Positions 17,909 through 26,807 of a stretch of DNA of 64,000 bases are shown here, in pieces. The stretch comes from Amycolatopsis vastitatis (GTDB lineage Bacteria > Actinomycetota > Actinomycetes > Mycobacteriales > Pseudonocardiaceae), in assembly GCF_002234595.1 (NCBI RefSeq), contig NZ_NMUL01000010.1:206702-270701 (forward strand). The letters are read 5' to 3'. Each line of letters opens with the position of its first letter. The stretch's first letter is position 1. The position numbers and the translations under genes are program-made. The notes beneath the pieces were generated by a model, which was given only the letters and a program-made list of their open reading frames with translations, made no database searches and was not told where the DNA came from.

Positions 17909-19312
17909 TTACGGGTTGGTCTCGGACGAGCGTCGGCGGGCGAGAGCGAGGCTTGTCAGCGTCGTGATCGCCATGGCGCCGATGCCGACCAGCGCCGCGG
18001 TGGTGTAGGCGCTGTCATCGGGGAAGAGGTGGCCGGGGCCGGTGCCCGCGGCGAGGATCAGGCCGCCGATGGCGCTGCCCAGGGAGTACCCGACGCTGCG
18101 GACGACGTAGTTGAAGCTCATCGCGCTCGACGTCTCGCTCTTGGGGGTGACGGCCAGGATGACGCCGGGCATCGCGGCCGAGAAGCCGCCGACGCCGAAG
18201 CCGAGCACGCCCATCGCGGCGAACAGTTCGGCCAGGTCCGACCGGGCCGCCGCGAACAGGGCGAACCCGCCGCCGACCACGACGGCGCTGCCGGCCAGGA
18301 GCAGGGGGTCGGCGATCCGCTTCCGGACCCGGGGCGTGAGCTTGCCTGCGACGAACCCCAGCAGAGAGAACGGGATGAGGACCAGCCCGGCGACGAAGGT
18401 CGTCAGCCCGAAGCCGTAGCCGGCGCCGTGCGGCGTCTGCGCGTACCGGGTGATGAGGGTGAGCAGGAGGTACATGCCGATCCCGCCGACGAACATGGCG
18501 ATGTTCGCCCCGGCGACCGCCGGGTGCCGTACCGCCCGGACATCGACCAGGGGCGTCTTGCCGCGCAGCTCGGAAACGGTCCAGACGCACAGCAGGAGCA
18601 CGGCGGCGACGGCAAGGGTCACCGCCACGGCGAGGTGCCGGCTCCACAGGCTGCTCTCGCCGGCCAGGAACAGCACAAGGAGCAGTCCACCGGCCAGGAC
18701 GAGCGCACTGGTCACGTTCACGTGAGCGGAGCGGCCTTCGGGAGCTGCGGGCATGGAGCGCCACGCGGTCACGAAGGCGATGGCGGTGACGAGCAGGCCG
18801 AGGCCGTAGGCGGCCCGCAGTCCGCCGAACTCGGCGAGCAGCGCGGCCAACGGGTAGCCGACGCCGGCGCCGATGATCGAGACCACCGAGATCAGGGCGA
18901 TCGTGGCCGCGCTGCGCTCCTCGGGAAGGTGGTCGCGGGCCACGCCCATCATCAGCGCCGTGAGACCGAGTCCGGCGCCTTGGGCCGCTCTGCCGATGAG
19001 CAGCCAGGCGAACGGCAGCGGCAGCACGGTGAGCGCGCTGCCGGCGACGACGATCGCCAGCGTGGCGAGGATCGTGGCCCGCCGGTGCGGACCGGCTCCG
19101 AGCCGGCCGAGGACGGGCGTGGCGACAGCGCCGCTGAGCAGGGCGATGGTCAGCGTCCACTGCGCGCTGTCGAGCGAGACGTGGAACGTGGTCGCCACGC
19201 TGGTGATGAGCGGCGTCCCGAGGCTGGCGACCGCCGCCACGACCAGGGCGATGAACATCAGGGCGGGGACCAGCAGCCGCGCCTCGGAGCGCTCCAGGGT
19301 GCGCTCCGTCAC
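17909..19312 (-). CDS. MFS transporter, DHA2-like drug exporter
   Basis: A 467-residue inner-membrane permease with at least twelve hydrophobic helices. The family motif region is VLGRLGAGPHRRATIL after helix 2, and LIGRAAQGAGLGLTALMMG lies in helix 4. It probably expels a toxic compound by proton antiport. The start is GTG at 19312, sharing GTGA with the stop of the upstream marR, so the two are translationally coupled. A longer frame upstream is antisense-like and overlaps marR. Confidence 0.9.
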   Translation of the reverse strand: MTERTLERSEARLLVPALMFIALVVAAVASLGTPLITSVATTFHVSLDSAQWTLTIALLSGAVATPVLGRLGAGPHRRATILATLAIVVAGSALTVLPLPFAWLLIGRAAQGAGLGLTALMMGVARDHLPEERSAATIALISVVSIIGAGVGYPLAALLAEFGGLRAAYGLGLLVTAIAFVTAWRSMPAAPEGRSAHVNVTSALVLAGGLLLVLFLAGESSLWSRHLAVAVTLAVAAVLLLCVWTVSELRGKTPLVDVRAVRHPAVAGANIAMFVGGIGMYLLLTLITRYAQTPHGAGYGFGLTTFVAGLVLIPFSLLGFVAGKLTPRVRKRIADPLLLAGSAVVVGGGFALFAAARSDLAELFAAMGVLGFGVGGFSAAMPGVILAVTPKSETSSAMSFNYVVRSVGYSLGSAIGGLILAAGTGPGHLFPDDSAYTTAALVGIGAMAITTLTSLALARRRSSETNP

Positions 19313-19767
19313 TGCTTCGGCCCTTCGCGGTCCTGGCTTTCGAGTTCTGCCAGGTGCGTCAGCGCCGGAAGCGCCGCCACCAGTGCCTCGACCTCGTCGC
19401 CGGTGAGCTCGGCGATCAACCGCTCGAACGCGTGGACGCCCGCCTGGCGCCGCGTCCGGACATAGGAGGCGCCGGCCTCGGTCAGGCACACCAGCGTGAC
19501 CCGCTTGTCGGCGGCGTCGCCTCGCCGCTCGACCAGGCCGGACTCCTCCATCACCCGGACCACGGCGGTCATCGCGGGCTGGGTGACGCCCTCGACCGCG
19601 GCCAGATCGGTGATGCGCCGCGGGCCGGTCCGGTCCAGGGTGGCCAAGGTGGCGGCGGACGTCAGGCTCATGTCACGGGGCAGGCGTCTCGCGGCCCTGG
19701 TGGCCAGGCCGTAGAGGGCCGCCCCGATGGCGGCGGACGCGCCACGAGCGGCGTCTTGACGACTCAT
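19309..19767 (-). CDS. MarR-family regulator
   Basis: A 152-residue winged-HTH regulator. The DNA-binding part is RITDLAAVEGVTQPAMTAVV followed by the wing ERRGDAADKRVTL, with the D-x-x-D-K-R signature of the family. It leads the operon with an MFS exporter and DUF1330 protein and overlaps the exporter by four bases. It is expected to repress the operon until bound by the exporter's substrate. Upstream bases 19770-19800 are unusually AT-rich and probably contain its promoter. Confidence 0.92.
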   Translation of the reverse strand: MSRQDAARGASAAIGAALYGLATRAARRLPRDMSLTSAATLATLDRTGPRRITDLAAVEGVTQPAMTAVVRVMEESGLVERRGDAADKRVTLVCLTEAGASYVRTRRQAGVHAFERLIAELTGDEVEALVAALPALTHLAELESQDREGPKQ

Positions 19768-19791
19768 GCCCGAAGCATAGCAGTTTTATAT

Positions 19792-20499
19792 TCATGGTTT
19801 ATGTAAATGCCCGACTGGCGCGTGCGCGCGCTGGCCGGCTTCGGTTTGCGCGGGGTCGGCGGGCGGCAGCAGCGCGGCGGTGAGGGCGGTGGCCAGGAAG
19901 TCACGGAAGCGTTCGAGGGGCCAGGTTTGGCGCAGTACGAGGAGTTCGTAGAGGGCGGGGTCGGTGTAGGCCCACATCACGTCGCCGGCCTGCGCGACGT
20001 CGACGTCCGGGCGCAGGTATCCGCGGTCGTGGAGCAGGCGGGCCTGGTGATCCATGCGATCGCGGCGTTCGGTGTCGAGCCGGGTGAGCAGGGCGGTCAT
20101 CTCGGGTGAGCTGGCCGCGGCCGCGCGGATGAGCAGGACCACGGGCGCGAAGCGCGGGAAGACCTCGGAGGCGAACTTGGCCCATCGCCGGACGATCGCA
20201 TACGGGTCGGTCTCCTGGGCGCCCATCTCGTCCGATCGCCGGACCGTGGGCACGAGGTCGGGTCCGGCCAGTGCGGCGTCGGCGATCGCTTGGACCAGAC
20301 CGGGCTTGTTGCCGAACGCCTTGTAGACGGTCTCGACCGACACCCCGGCCTGCGCCGCGATGGTGCTGATCTTGGTGGCGGCGTACCCGTCGGCCAGGAA
20401 CAGCCCGCGAGCGGCCTCGAGGATGGCGTCACGGTTCTGCTGGGCCTGCACGCGTCGTCGGCTGGAGTCGTAGTTTCTGCTGGCCTTGACCGGCGTCAT
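19792..20499 (-). CDS. TetR-family repressor
   Basis: A 235-residue TetR regulator. The HTH is KISTIAAQAGVSVETVYKAF near residues 40-60, followed by GNKPGLVQAI; the rest is the ligand domain. Start is ambiguous: ATG 20499 is preferred, ATG 20511 is four codons earlier and only one base after an AGGAG. It is divergent from a SnoaL-NmrA pair, with a perfect palindrome between, and likely represses both directions. Confidence 0.88.
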   Translation of the reverse strand: MTPVKASRNYDSSRRRVQAQQNRDAILEAARGLFLADGYAATKISTIAAQAGVSVETVYKAFGNKPGLVQAIADAALAGPDLVPTVRRSDEMGAQETDPYAIVRRWAKFASEVFPRFAPVVLLIRAAAASSPEMTALLTRLDTERRDRMDHQARLLHDRGYLRPDVDVAQAGDVMWAYTDPALYELLVLRQTWPLERFRDFLATALTAALLPPADPAQTEAGQRAHAPVGHLHKP

Positions 20500-20522
20500 A
20501 TTTGAGTACATACTCCTGTATC

Positions 20523-20542
20523 GGTTACAGATGGCTGTAACC
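20523..20542. promoter_or_regulatory. TetR operator, perfect 8-4-8 inverted repeat
   Basis: GGTTACAG-atgg-CTGTAACC lies between the divergent tetR and SnoaL genes, 24 bp from each start. A second weaker palindrome, GAGTA-CA-TACTC at 20504-20515, overlaps the start of tetR. Confidence 0.75.
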
Positions 20543-20565
20543 AAGTATGGACGGAGGTGGGCGGC

Positions 20566-21015
20566 ATGACAAGCGACCGCACGGAGGTCGGCCCCATGGC
20601 CGTCGCCGAACGGATCTGCCGGGCCACGAGCGAGCATGATCTCGACGCGCTGGCGGCCTGCTTCAGCAGCGAATACCAGAGCGTGTGGCCGATCCATCCG
20701 GCCCGCGGCTTCGGCGGCGTCGACCAGGTGCGGCGGAACTGGGAGCAGATCTTCGCCGGGGTTCCCGACGTGCGAACCGAGGTCGTCAACAGCGTGGTGT
20801 CGGGCGATGAGGTCTGGTCGGAGTGGGAGTTCAGTGGCAACCGGCGCGACGGGGAGCCGTTCCTGATGCGCGGAGTGGTCATTCTGCGGGTGTCCGGCGA
20901 GCGGGCGACGCTGGCTCGGTTCTACCTCGAGCCAGTCGACGACACCGCGGACGAGGTCAACGCCGCCGTGCGGCGTCTGATCGGCGCCACCGACAGTCAG
21001 GAGGTCCGGTCATGA
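20566..21015 (+). CDS. SnoaL-like / NTF2-fold protein
   Basis: A 149-residue NTF2-like protein. The motif AERICRATSEHDLDALAACF and the strand segment DEVWSEWEFSGNRRDG are typical of SnoaL-type polyketide cyclase relatives; VILRVSGERATLARFYLE forms the last sheet. GGAGG eight bases upstream chooses this ATG. The stop overlaps the next start (ATGA), so it is coupled with the NmrA gene. Function may be ring closure, hydration or ligand binding. Confidence 0.82.
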   Translation: MTSDRTEVGPMAVAERICRATSEHDLDALAACFSSEYQSVWPIHPARGFGGVDQVRRNWEQIFAGVPDVRTEVVNSVVSGDEVWSEWEFSGNRRDGEPFLMRGVVILRVSGERATLARFYLEPVDDTADEVNAAVRRLIGATDSQEVRS

Positions 21016-21923
21016 TCCTCGTGGCCGGCGGGACCGGCACCCTGGGAACCCGGGTCGTGCGGGCGATCACCGCGAGCGGCACGCCGGTGCGGGTCCTGAC
21101 CCGCAACGCCGACCGCGCCAAGGCGTTGCGCGCCGACGGGGTCGAGATCGCGGTCGGCGACGTGCGTGATCCGGCGACCCTCGTGCCGGCGATGCACGGC
21201 GCGACCACCGTCGTCTCCGCCGTGCAGGGCTTCGCAGGGTTGGACCCGGGTGGCGCCACCGCGGTCGACCTCGGCGGCAACGAGAATCTGCTGCGCGCCG
21301 CGGAAGCCGCCGACGTGCGGCGGTTCATCCTGATCTCCGCGGTGGGTGCCTCACCGGACAGCCCGCTGGATCTGCGGCGCGTCAAGCACCAGGCCGAGAC
21401 GACGGCACGGCGTAGCCGGCTGGAGACCACCATCATCCGGCCCACTGTGTATCTGGAGACCTGGCTGGGCATCCTCACCGAAATGATCGAGACCAAGCGC
21501 GCGACCACCGTGTTCGGCCGCGGCGACAACCCGATCAACTTCGTCAGCGCGGACGACGTCGCCGCACTCGTCGAGCGCGCCACCCACACGCCCGAGCTCG
21601 CCGGCGCGACCGTCGAGATCGGCGGCCCGGGCAACCTCACCCTCAACGAGCTGTCCCGCACACTGCTGGCGCGCCACAACGTCCCGGAGAAGATCAACCA
21701 CGTCCCCCTTCCCGTGCTCAGGGCCGTCGCGACCCTCCTCCGCCCGATCAAACCGGCTGTCGCCGCACTCGCCCGCTTCGGAATCATCATGGACTCCACC
21801 GATATGACCCTCGCGGCCGACACGGCCCGAGCTACCGTGCCCAACCTTCCCCTGACAAGCCTCGACGCCGTCCTCGCCCACCCGAGCGGCCCGGCTCCCG
21901 GTCCGACGAGCCGGCCGGCCTGA
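21012..21923 (+). CDS. NmrA-like SDR
   Basis: A 303-residue NAD(P)-binding atypical SDR. GGTGTLGTRVVRAI is the dinucleotide motif and VRVLTRNADRAKAL the cofactor-selecting segment with arginine, favouring NADPH. ETTIIRPTVYLETWLGIL and NFVSADDVAALVERA match the family. AGGAGG lies 6 bases upstream. It is the second gene of the TetR-controlled unit. Confidence 0.87.
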   Translation: MILVAGGTGTLGTRVVRAITASGTPVRVLTRNADRAKALRADGVEIAVGDVRDPATLVPAMHGATTVVSAVQGFAGLDPGGATAVDLGGNENLLRAAEAADVRRFILISAVGASPDSPLDLRRVKHQAETTARRSRLETTIIRPTVYLETWLGILTEMIETKRATTVFGRGDNPINFVSADDVAALVERATHTPELAGATVEIGGPGNLTLNELSRTLLARHNVPEKINHVPLPVLRAVATLLRPIKPAVAALARFGIIMDSTDMTLAADTARATVPNLPLTSLDAVLAHPSGPAPGPTSRPA

Positions 21924-21980
21924 ACCTGTCGCCGTGGCCACGCAAGACCAGCTTGGTGAGGTTCTCCCGGCCGTGCCCGG

Positions 21981-22943
21981 TCAGAGCCCGAACCGCGGAA
22001 ACAGCGCGGAGCCGTGGAACGCGACGATGCGGCTGACACCCTCGGCGGTCGTCGTCAACACGTGCAGGGCGTGTGGACGGCGCGCACCGTCGTGGCCGCG
22101 GGTGTACACCGCGAACGCGGGCTGTCCGTTGGCGGCGGTGGCCACCACTTCGGCCGGGCCGATGATCGGCATCTGCTTGGCCAGGAAGGCGAGAACGGTG
22201 TCACGGCCTTCGAACCAGGTGGTGATCGGCGGCATTTCCCAGCGTGCGTCTTGGGTCAGCACGGCGACCAGCTGGTCGACGTCCGCGGTTTCGAACGCGG
22301 TGACGTACCGGTCGAGCAGGGCTCGCTGCCGCGGCTCGGCCGGTTCGGCCAGGCTGCCCTCTTCGAGCGGAACCTGGGCTCGCGCTCGCTGCAGCGCGCT
22401 GGTGACGGCCGCTGTCGTCATCTCCAGCAGTTCCGCGACCTCGGCGGTCCGCCATTGCAGCACGTCGCGCAGGATCAGCACGGCTCGTTGGCGCGGTGGT
22501 AGCCGCTGGAGTGCCCCGATCAGGGCGAGCCGCATGGTCTGCCGCTGCACCACGACGGTTGCCGGGTCGGCCGGTGTGGCGGCGAACAGCAGGTCGGGTG
22601 CCGGTTGAAGCCACGGCACCTCCTGGGCCGGCTCGACCAGCCTGGCCTCCAGGTTTGTTTCGGGCGAGCCGAGATCGGCCGGCAGCGGCCTGTGTCTGCT
22701 CTTTTCCAGCGCCTTGAAACACGCCCGGGTCGCGATGCGGTAGAGCCAGGTGCGCAACGACGATCGGCCCTCGAACCCGCCGTAGGCCCGCCAGGCGTCG
22801 AGATAGACGTCCTGAACCACTTCTTCGGCCTCGTCGACCGAACCGAGCAACCGGTAGCAGTAGGCGAGCAGCTCGCGCCGGAACGGTTCGCTCAGCCGGC
22901 CGAAATCCTCGTTGCCGTTCTGGGTCTCGGTCACAGAGTGCAT
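21981..22943 (-). CDS. ECF RNA polymerase sigma factor with C-terminal SnoaL-like domain
   Basis: A 320-residue sigma-70 family factor. Sigma region 2 is seen in LLAYCYRLLGSVDEAEEVVQDVYL then WLYRIATRACFKAL (each shown in pieces of the family pattern); region 4 is PPRQRAVLILRDVLQWRTAE. After residue 195 a SnoaL-like domain follows (LLDRYVTAFETADVDQLVAV). This is the SigG / TIGR02960-like architecture. It ends an operon with an unknown protein and an SDR (gaps of 41 and 31 bases). The linker lacks the WLPEP hallmark of ECF41, so it belongs to another SnoaL-bearing ECF group. Confidence 0.85.
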   Translation of the reverse strand: MHSVTETQNGNEDFGRLSEPFRRELLAYCYRLLGSVDEAEEVVQDVYLDAWRAYGGFEGRSSLRTWLYRIATRACFKALEKSRHRPLPADLGSPETNLEARLVEPAQEVPWLQPAPDLLFAATPADPATVVVQRQTMRLALIGALQRLPPRQRAVLILRDVLQWRTAEVAELLEMTTAAVTSALQRARAQVPLEEGSLAEPAEPRQRALLDRYVTAFETADVDQLVAVLTQDARWEMPPITTWFEGRDTVLAFLAKQMPIIGPAEVVATAANGQPAFAVYTRGHDGARRPHALHVLTTTAEGVSRIVAFHGSALFPRFGL

Positions 22944-22984
22944 GATCCACGCTTCCGGTCGATGGCGGTGGGTGGCCGGCCGGT

Positions 22985-23692
22985 TCAGCGGAAACTGATG
23001 TCGGCCATGTCGATGGCGACGAGGACGATCCGGTCCTCGCCTGTGGCGGTGTAGGCCCGTCGGGTGGCCGGGATGAGGATGCCGTCGATGTCGCGGTAGC
23101 CGGTGGCGTGGAGCTGGGCCTCGGTGTCCGGGTCGACGATGTCGATGGTGAAGTCGTGGCGGCGCAGCAGCCCGTCCGGGCCGAAGCAGAACACCTGCTC
23201 GCGGGTGTGGCTCTTGATGTGGTCGGGGAAGGTGACCTTCAGCCGCCGCCAGGTCTCACCCTCGCCCTCGATGGGCGCGATCTCGTCGCAGACGAACCCC
23301 GGCCAGGTGAACAGGAACGGCGTGGTCAAGTACGTCCACAGTGCTTCCCCGGTGAAGTACGCGAGATGGAGGTCGTCCCACGGCGTCTGGAACCGGTGGC
23401 CGTCGAACGACCGCTCCGGGTCGTCGCGCGCGTCGACGAGCGTGCCGTCGGGTTGCTGCAGGACGACCCGGCCGGGCTCGAAGATCGACCGCCGGTTCTG
23501 CCCGGCGAAGTCCATGGTCAGCCGTTCCCGCGTGGTGTCCACTTCGAAGCGGACCTCCTTCAACGCGTCACTCTTGCCCTTGACCTGCCAGAAGGCCCCG
23601 GTGATGGTGGCGGCGACGCGGATCGCGCGGATCCGGTTCCACCGATCCAGGCCACCGTGCGCGGCGACCGCGGTCGCGAGTAGGTCATTCAT
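22985..23692 (-). CDS. Conserved-looking hypothetical protein
   Basis: A 235-residue soluble protein with no signal or membrane segment. It begins MNDLLATAVAAHGGLDRW, a start often seen in actinomycete proteins of unknown function with a LolA-like beta fold. Successive beta strands alternate (VRFEVDTTRERLTMDF, VVLQQPDGTLVDAR, KVTFPDHIKSHTREQVFCF). Late residues DGILIPATRRAY fit that pattern. It lies between an SDR and an ECF sigma gene in one operon, so it may bind a lipid-like or redox metabolite. No function can be assigned. Confidence 0.7.
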   Translation of the reverse strand: MNDLLATAVAAHGGLDRWNRIRAIRVAATITGAFWQVKGKSDALKEVRFEVDTTRERLTMDFAGQNRRSIFEPGRVVLQQPDGTLVDARDDPERSFDGHRFQTPWDDLHLAYFTGEALWTYLTTPFLFTWPGFVCDEIAPIEGEGETWRRLKVTFPDHIKSHTREQVFCFGPDGLLRRHDFTIDIVDPDTEAQLHATGYRDIDGILIPATRRAYTATGEDRIVLVAIDMADISFR

Positions 23693-23723
23693 GGCTCTGC
23701 TCCTCTCTCGGGGCGTGTCGTGG

Positions 23724-24515
23724 TCAGTCGACGATGAGTCCGCCGGTCAGGTTGGCGACGGTGCCGGTCATCGCGGAAGCCTGGCCGGAGGCGAGGAACA
23801 CCGCGACCGCCGTGAGTTCGGCCAAAGCCGTCGGGCGCTTGCGGTGAGTCATCGCGGCGGCGGCCGCGGTGAACTGGTCGACGGGGATGCCCAGCGCGTC
23901 GGCGTGCAGCCCGTACACGACGTCGATGACCGGCGTGCCGACCATGCCGGTGGTGCGCAGGCAGATCGATCGGACGCCGTGCTGGGCCCATTCCGCGGAC
24001 AGCGCGCGGTTGAGGGCTTCCATCGCCGCCCAGCCGACGCTCATGCCGCCGACCAGGGGAAGGCTCACCCGGGCGGGTTCGGGAGTGTGCATCATGATCA
24101 CTCCCGACCCTTGGGGGATCATGTGCCGAGCGGCGGACTGCGCGGTCACGAAGTGCGCCTGGGCGTAGGTCGTGACCGGCCGCATGAAGTCGTCGACCGG
24201 TAGCTCGGCGAGCGGGATTCCCTGCAACCCCCGCGGCGAGATTCCGATCGCGTTGAACGACACGTCGATGCGGCCCGCGTCGGCGACGACGGCGTCGAGG
24301 TGGCCGGTGACGGACTTCTCGTCCAGTGCGTCGACCACAGCGCTCTCGGCGGCCCCGCCCGCGGCGGAGATTTCCTTCCTGACGGTGTCGACGACGTCGG
24401 GATTTCGCCCGGTCAGGAAGACCCTGGCGCCTTCTTGGGCGAACCCGCAGGCGACCGCGCTGCCGACCGCTCCGCCGGCGCCGTAGACGACCACGTTCTT
24501 GCCTTCCAGCAACAT
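23724..24515 (-). CDS. SDR-fold protein lacking the catalytic Tyr-Lys pair
   Basis: A 263-residue classical-SDR-sized protein. The cofactor motif GAGGAVGSAVACGFAQEGA is intact. Where classical members have YxxxK before AALEAL, this protein reads MSVGW then AAMEALNRALSAEW, so both catalytic residues are gone. The later HGVRSICLRTTGM and C-terminal GTVANLTGG segments are normal. It may bind NAD(P) without being a dehydrogenase. The start MLLEGKNV has AGGAAA and AGAAGG upstream; an ATG 24 bases earlier has no RBS. It heads the operon with the hypothetical protein and ECF sigma factor. Confidence 0.82.
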   Translation of the reverse strand: MLLEGKNVVVYGAGGAVGSAVACGFAQEGARVFLTGRNPDVVDTVRKEISAAGGAAESAVVDALDEKSVTGHLDAVVADAGRIDVSFNAIGISPRGLQGIPLAELPVDDFMRPVTTYAQAHFVTAQSAARHMIPQGSGVIMMHTPEPARVSLPLVGGMSVGWAAMEALNRALSAEWAQHGVRSICLRTTGMVGTPVIDVVYGLHADALGIPVDQFTAAAAAMTHRKRPTALAELTAVAVFLASGQASAMTGTVANLTGGLIVD

Positions 24516-25313
24516 GTCCTTCTCTTTCCTGTTGTTCATGTCAGCGCATGAAGTCGGTGACCGGTCGCGTCGGTACCCCCCCGGCTCCGGCCGCGGCGAC
24601 TACCTCCTGCACATACAGAGGCGATCGCGGAGCGAAAGTAATCGGCACCCGTCCGGCTTCTTGACGACGAGTTCGGGCCGACTCAGCCGGCACGGCTCCC
24701 ACGCCTGGTGAGGGCGTGTCAGCCGACGGCTCAGCCTTGAACGACCAGCTCGACGCGCTCGTCGAACGCCTGCGCGGGCTCGGGGTGTCGGTCACCGACG
24801 TCCGGCGCTACGCCACGGCGGACTACGCCAGTGCGAAAGGGCCGGACGAGCTGCTGTTCGAGCCGCACGCTGTCCGTCCGGACTCCGTGATTTCTTCGCC
24901 GAGGAGGAAGCATGACCGTCATCACCGTGAACACCACGAAGGGCCGTCTGAGCCTCGACCAGCGCCGCACCCTGGCCGAGACATTGACCGACGCGGTGCT
25001 GATCCCGAGAACGGCCGGTTCGCCCGTGCGAGGCTCTCGGACTCGACGAATGCGGTCGGCCGAACGGCTGTCGGAGTGCGTTCGACCCGTCGACGTCAGT
25101 TGCCGGGACGCACCTGTGCCCCCTCTCACGCGGATGTCCGCTTGTCCGCTGATGGCTCGATCCCCTGGGATGCAAGTGCGGTCATTCCGAGCGAATCGCG
25201 AAACGCGATCTTGAAAGGGGCGCGATGAGCGTCCAGGGTGGGTTGATCACGCACAACCCGGCGTGGGGAGTGGCCCTCGACGCGTCGCCCACGGGCGGTG
25301 GTGTGCCTGCGGG
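24516..25313. other. Degenerate intergenic stretch
   Basis: About 800 bases between the SDR operon and the Lnt gene. Apart from the tautomerase fragment at 24912, no frame shows a recognisable domain. A plus-strand frame from 24716 gives a helical segment (LNDQLDALVERLRGLGVSV) that could be another gene scrap, but I cannot assign it. The base pattern and broken frames suggest decayed genes. Confidence 0.5.
24912..25060 (+). pseudogene. Tautomerase-family gene remnant
   Basis: MTVITVNTTKGRLSLDQRRT continues into LAETLTDAVLIP, matching the start of 4-oxalocrotonate-tautomerase-like proteins. The catalytic proline that should follow the initiator Met is threonine. Near 25005 the similarity moves to another frame (ENGRFARARL), after which it fades. 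So it is frameshifted and truncated and very likely non-functional. GAGGAAG precedes the ATG. Confidence 0.55.
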
Positions 25314-26807
25314 TCAAACACCATGTTCGGCGTTACCCGAACCGGCACGCGCTGTCCGGCTGCCGTCCCGCGGGGGCTTCCCTTTGCGGGCTGGGAAGGC
25401 CGTGACCAGCGCGCTGAGAGCGACAGCCAGACACAGCCAGGCGTACCAGTCCCCGAAACGGGAGTACGGCGTGGCGCCCGGACCGAGGGGCACGTCGGCC
25501 ACCAGTGTGGTGAACGGCCCGGGGCCGCCTGTGTGCGCGTCGGCCCGCACGCGGCCCCAGCCGTCGGAGATCAGCACCGTTCCGGTCCGGTCGGACCAGA
25601 TCACGGCTTGGCCGTTCTCCACCCCACGCACCAACGCGGTCCGGCTGTGCTGCCAGCCGTTGTCGTCCTCGTCGGACGCCGGGATCGCCAATATCCGGGC
25701 GCCGGCCTGAGCGTAGTCACGGCTCGGGCGCGGGAAGTTGACGTCGAAGCAGATCTCGACGCCGGTTTCTCCGCCCGGAACGAACACGAGATCGTGGCCA
25801 GGCGGGCTGACCGCGTCGTGGTGCTTGAGGTACGTCAGCGGCTCACCGCCGTCCGCAGGGAAGACCAAGGCGTAGTTGTACTTGGCTTTGCCGTCGGAGT
25901 AAGCGAACCCGACCACGATGTCGGCCCGGCGGACCGCGGCGGCCTGGCGCATCGGTTCGAGCAACGCGGCCGGACGGGCCTCGCTCGAGGAGAAGGACTG
26001 CTCGGGCAGCACGATGGTCTGAACCCCGGCGGGCAGCGCGGCGATCCTGTCGACGTAGGCAGCGACGAGGTCGCGGCCGGCCGGGGAAGCCAGATTGGGC
26101 GCCCACGCCCGCTGGTTGGTTGCGATCGCGGCTACGCGCCTCACCGGCCCCGCATCCTCGCTCGCCAGCCGCAACGCTCCAGCACCCAGCCCGACCACGA
26201 GCAGCGTCACCGCGAGGGCCCCGGCCCGGACCCGCGCGGCGGCACGGAATCCGGGAGCGAGCACCACCGCAAGCGCGGAAGGCACCAGCAGCACGAGAAA
26301 CTCGACACCCCACATGCCCGTGGCCGCGGCGGCCTGCAGCACCACGGGCACGTCGCCCTGCAGGTTGGACATCGTCCCGCCGAGTCCCATCGGATTGGTG
26401 ATCGACACCAGGTAGAGCACCCCGGTCCAGACGGCCGGCGCCGTGACCGTCGCGAGCACCGCGCGCCCGCGGCGAAGCTGAAGCCGGAATGCCGCGACGG
26501 TGACCGCGAACACCGCTGCCAGGCCGGCATCGATCAGGAGCCCGATCGGCCACAGCGGGGTGTCGTGCGATCGCAGCTGGAACGCCCAGCTGTTGGCTGT
26601 GCCCAGCAGAAAGGCCACGAAGGCGACGGTGACGGCAGCCAGGCAGGACACCCTGGGCGCGACGAGCAGCACCGGCAGCGGTGCCAGCCAGGTCAACGTG
26701 GCGACCGGCGTGAGCCCGGTGCCGAAGAAGAACAGCACCGCCGACCCCACCAGCGCGGCCGCCACCAGTCCGCGGGCGCGGTTCGCCCGTTCACGGCCGG
26801 AGTCCAT
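25314..26807 (-). CDS. lnt: Apolipoprotein N-acyltransferase-like protein (Lnt)
   Basis: A 497-residue membrane enzyme that would add the third acyl chain to lipoproteins on the outer face of the membrane. Several hydrophobic helices fill residues 10-215. The nitrilase-like domain follows with the triad Glu269 (VLPEQSF), Lys328 (YLKHHD) and Cys353 (VEICFDVNF). The chosen ATG has GGGAGGG six bases upstream and overlaps the upstream tetR by 17 bases, so they are one operon. Control by a dedicated TetR suggests an inducible paralogue rather than the housekeeping copy. The substrate could differ. Confidence 0.87.
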   Translation of the reverse strand: MDSGRERANRARGLVAAALVGSAVLFFFGTGLTPVATLTWLAPLPVLLVAPRVSCLAAVTVAFVAFLLGTANSWAFQLRSHDTPLWPIGLLIDAGLAAVFAVTVAAFRLQLRRGRAVLATVTAPAVWTGVLYLVSITNPMGLGGTMSNLQGDVPVVLQAAAATGMWGVEFLVLLVPSALAVVLAPGFRAAARVRAGALAVTLLVVGLGAGALRLASEDAGPVRRVAAIATNQRAWAPNLASPAGRDLVAAYVDRIAALPAGVQTIVLPEQSFSSSEARPAALLEPMRQAAAVRRADIVVGFAYSDGKAKYNYALVFPADGGEPLTYLKHHDAVSPPGHDLVFVPGGETGVEICFDVNFPRPSRDYAQAGARILAIPASDEDDNGWQHSRTALVRGVENGQAVIWSDRTGTVLISDGWGRVRADAHTGGPGPFTTLVADVPLGPGATPYSRFGDWYAWLCLAVALSALVTAFPARKGKPPRDGSRTARAGSGNAEHGV

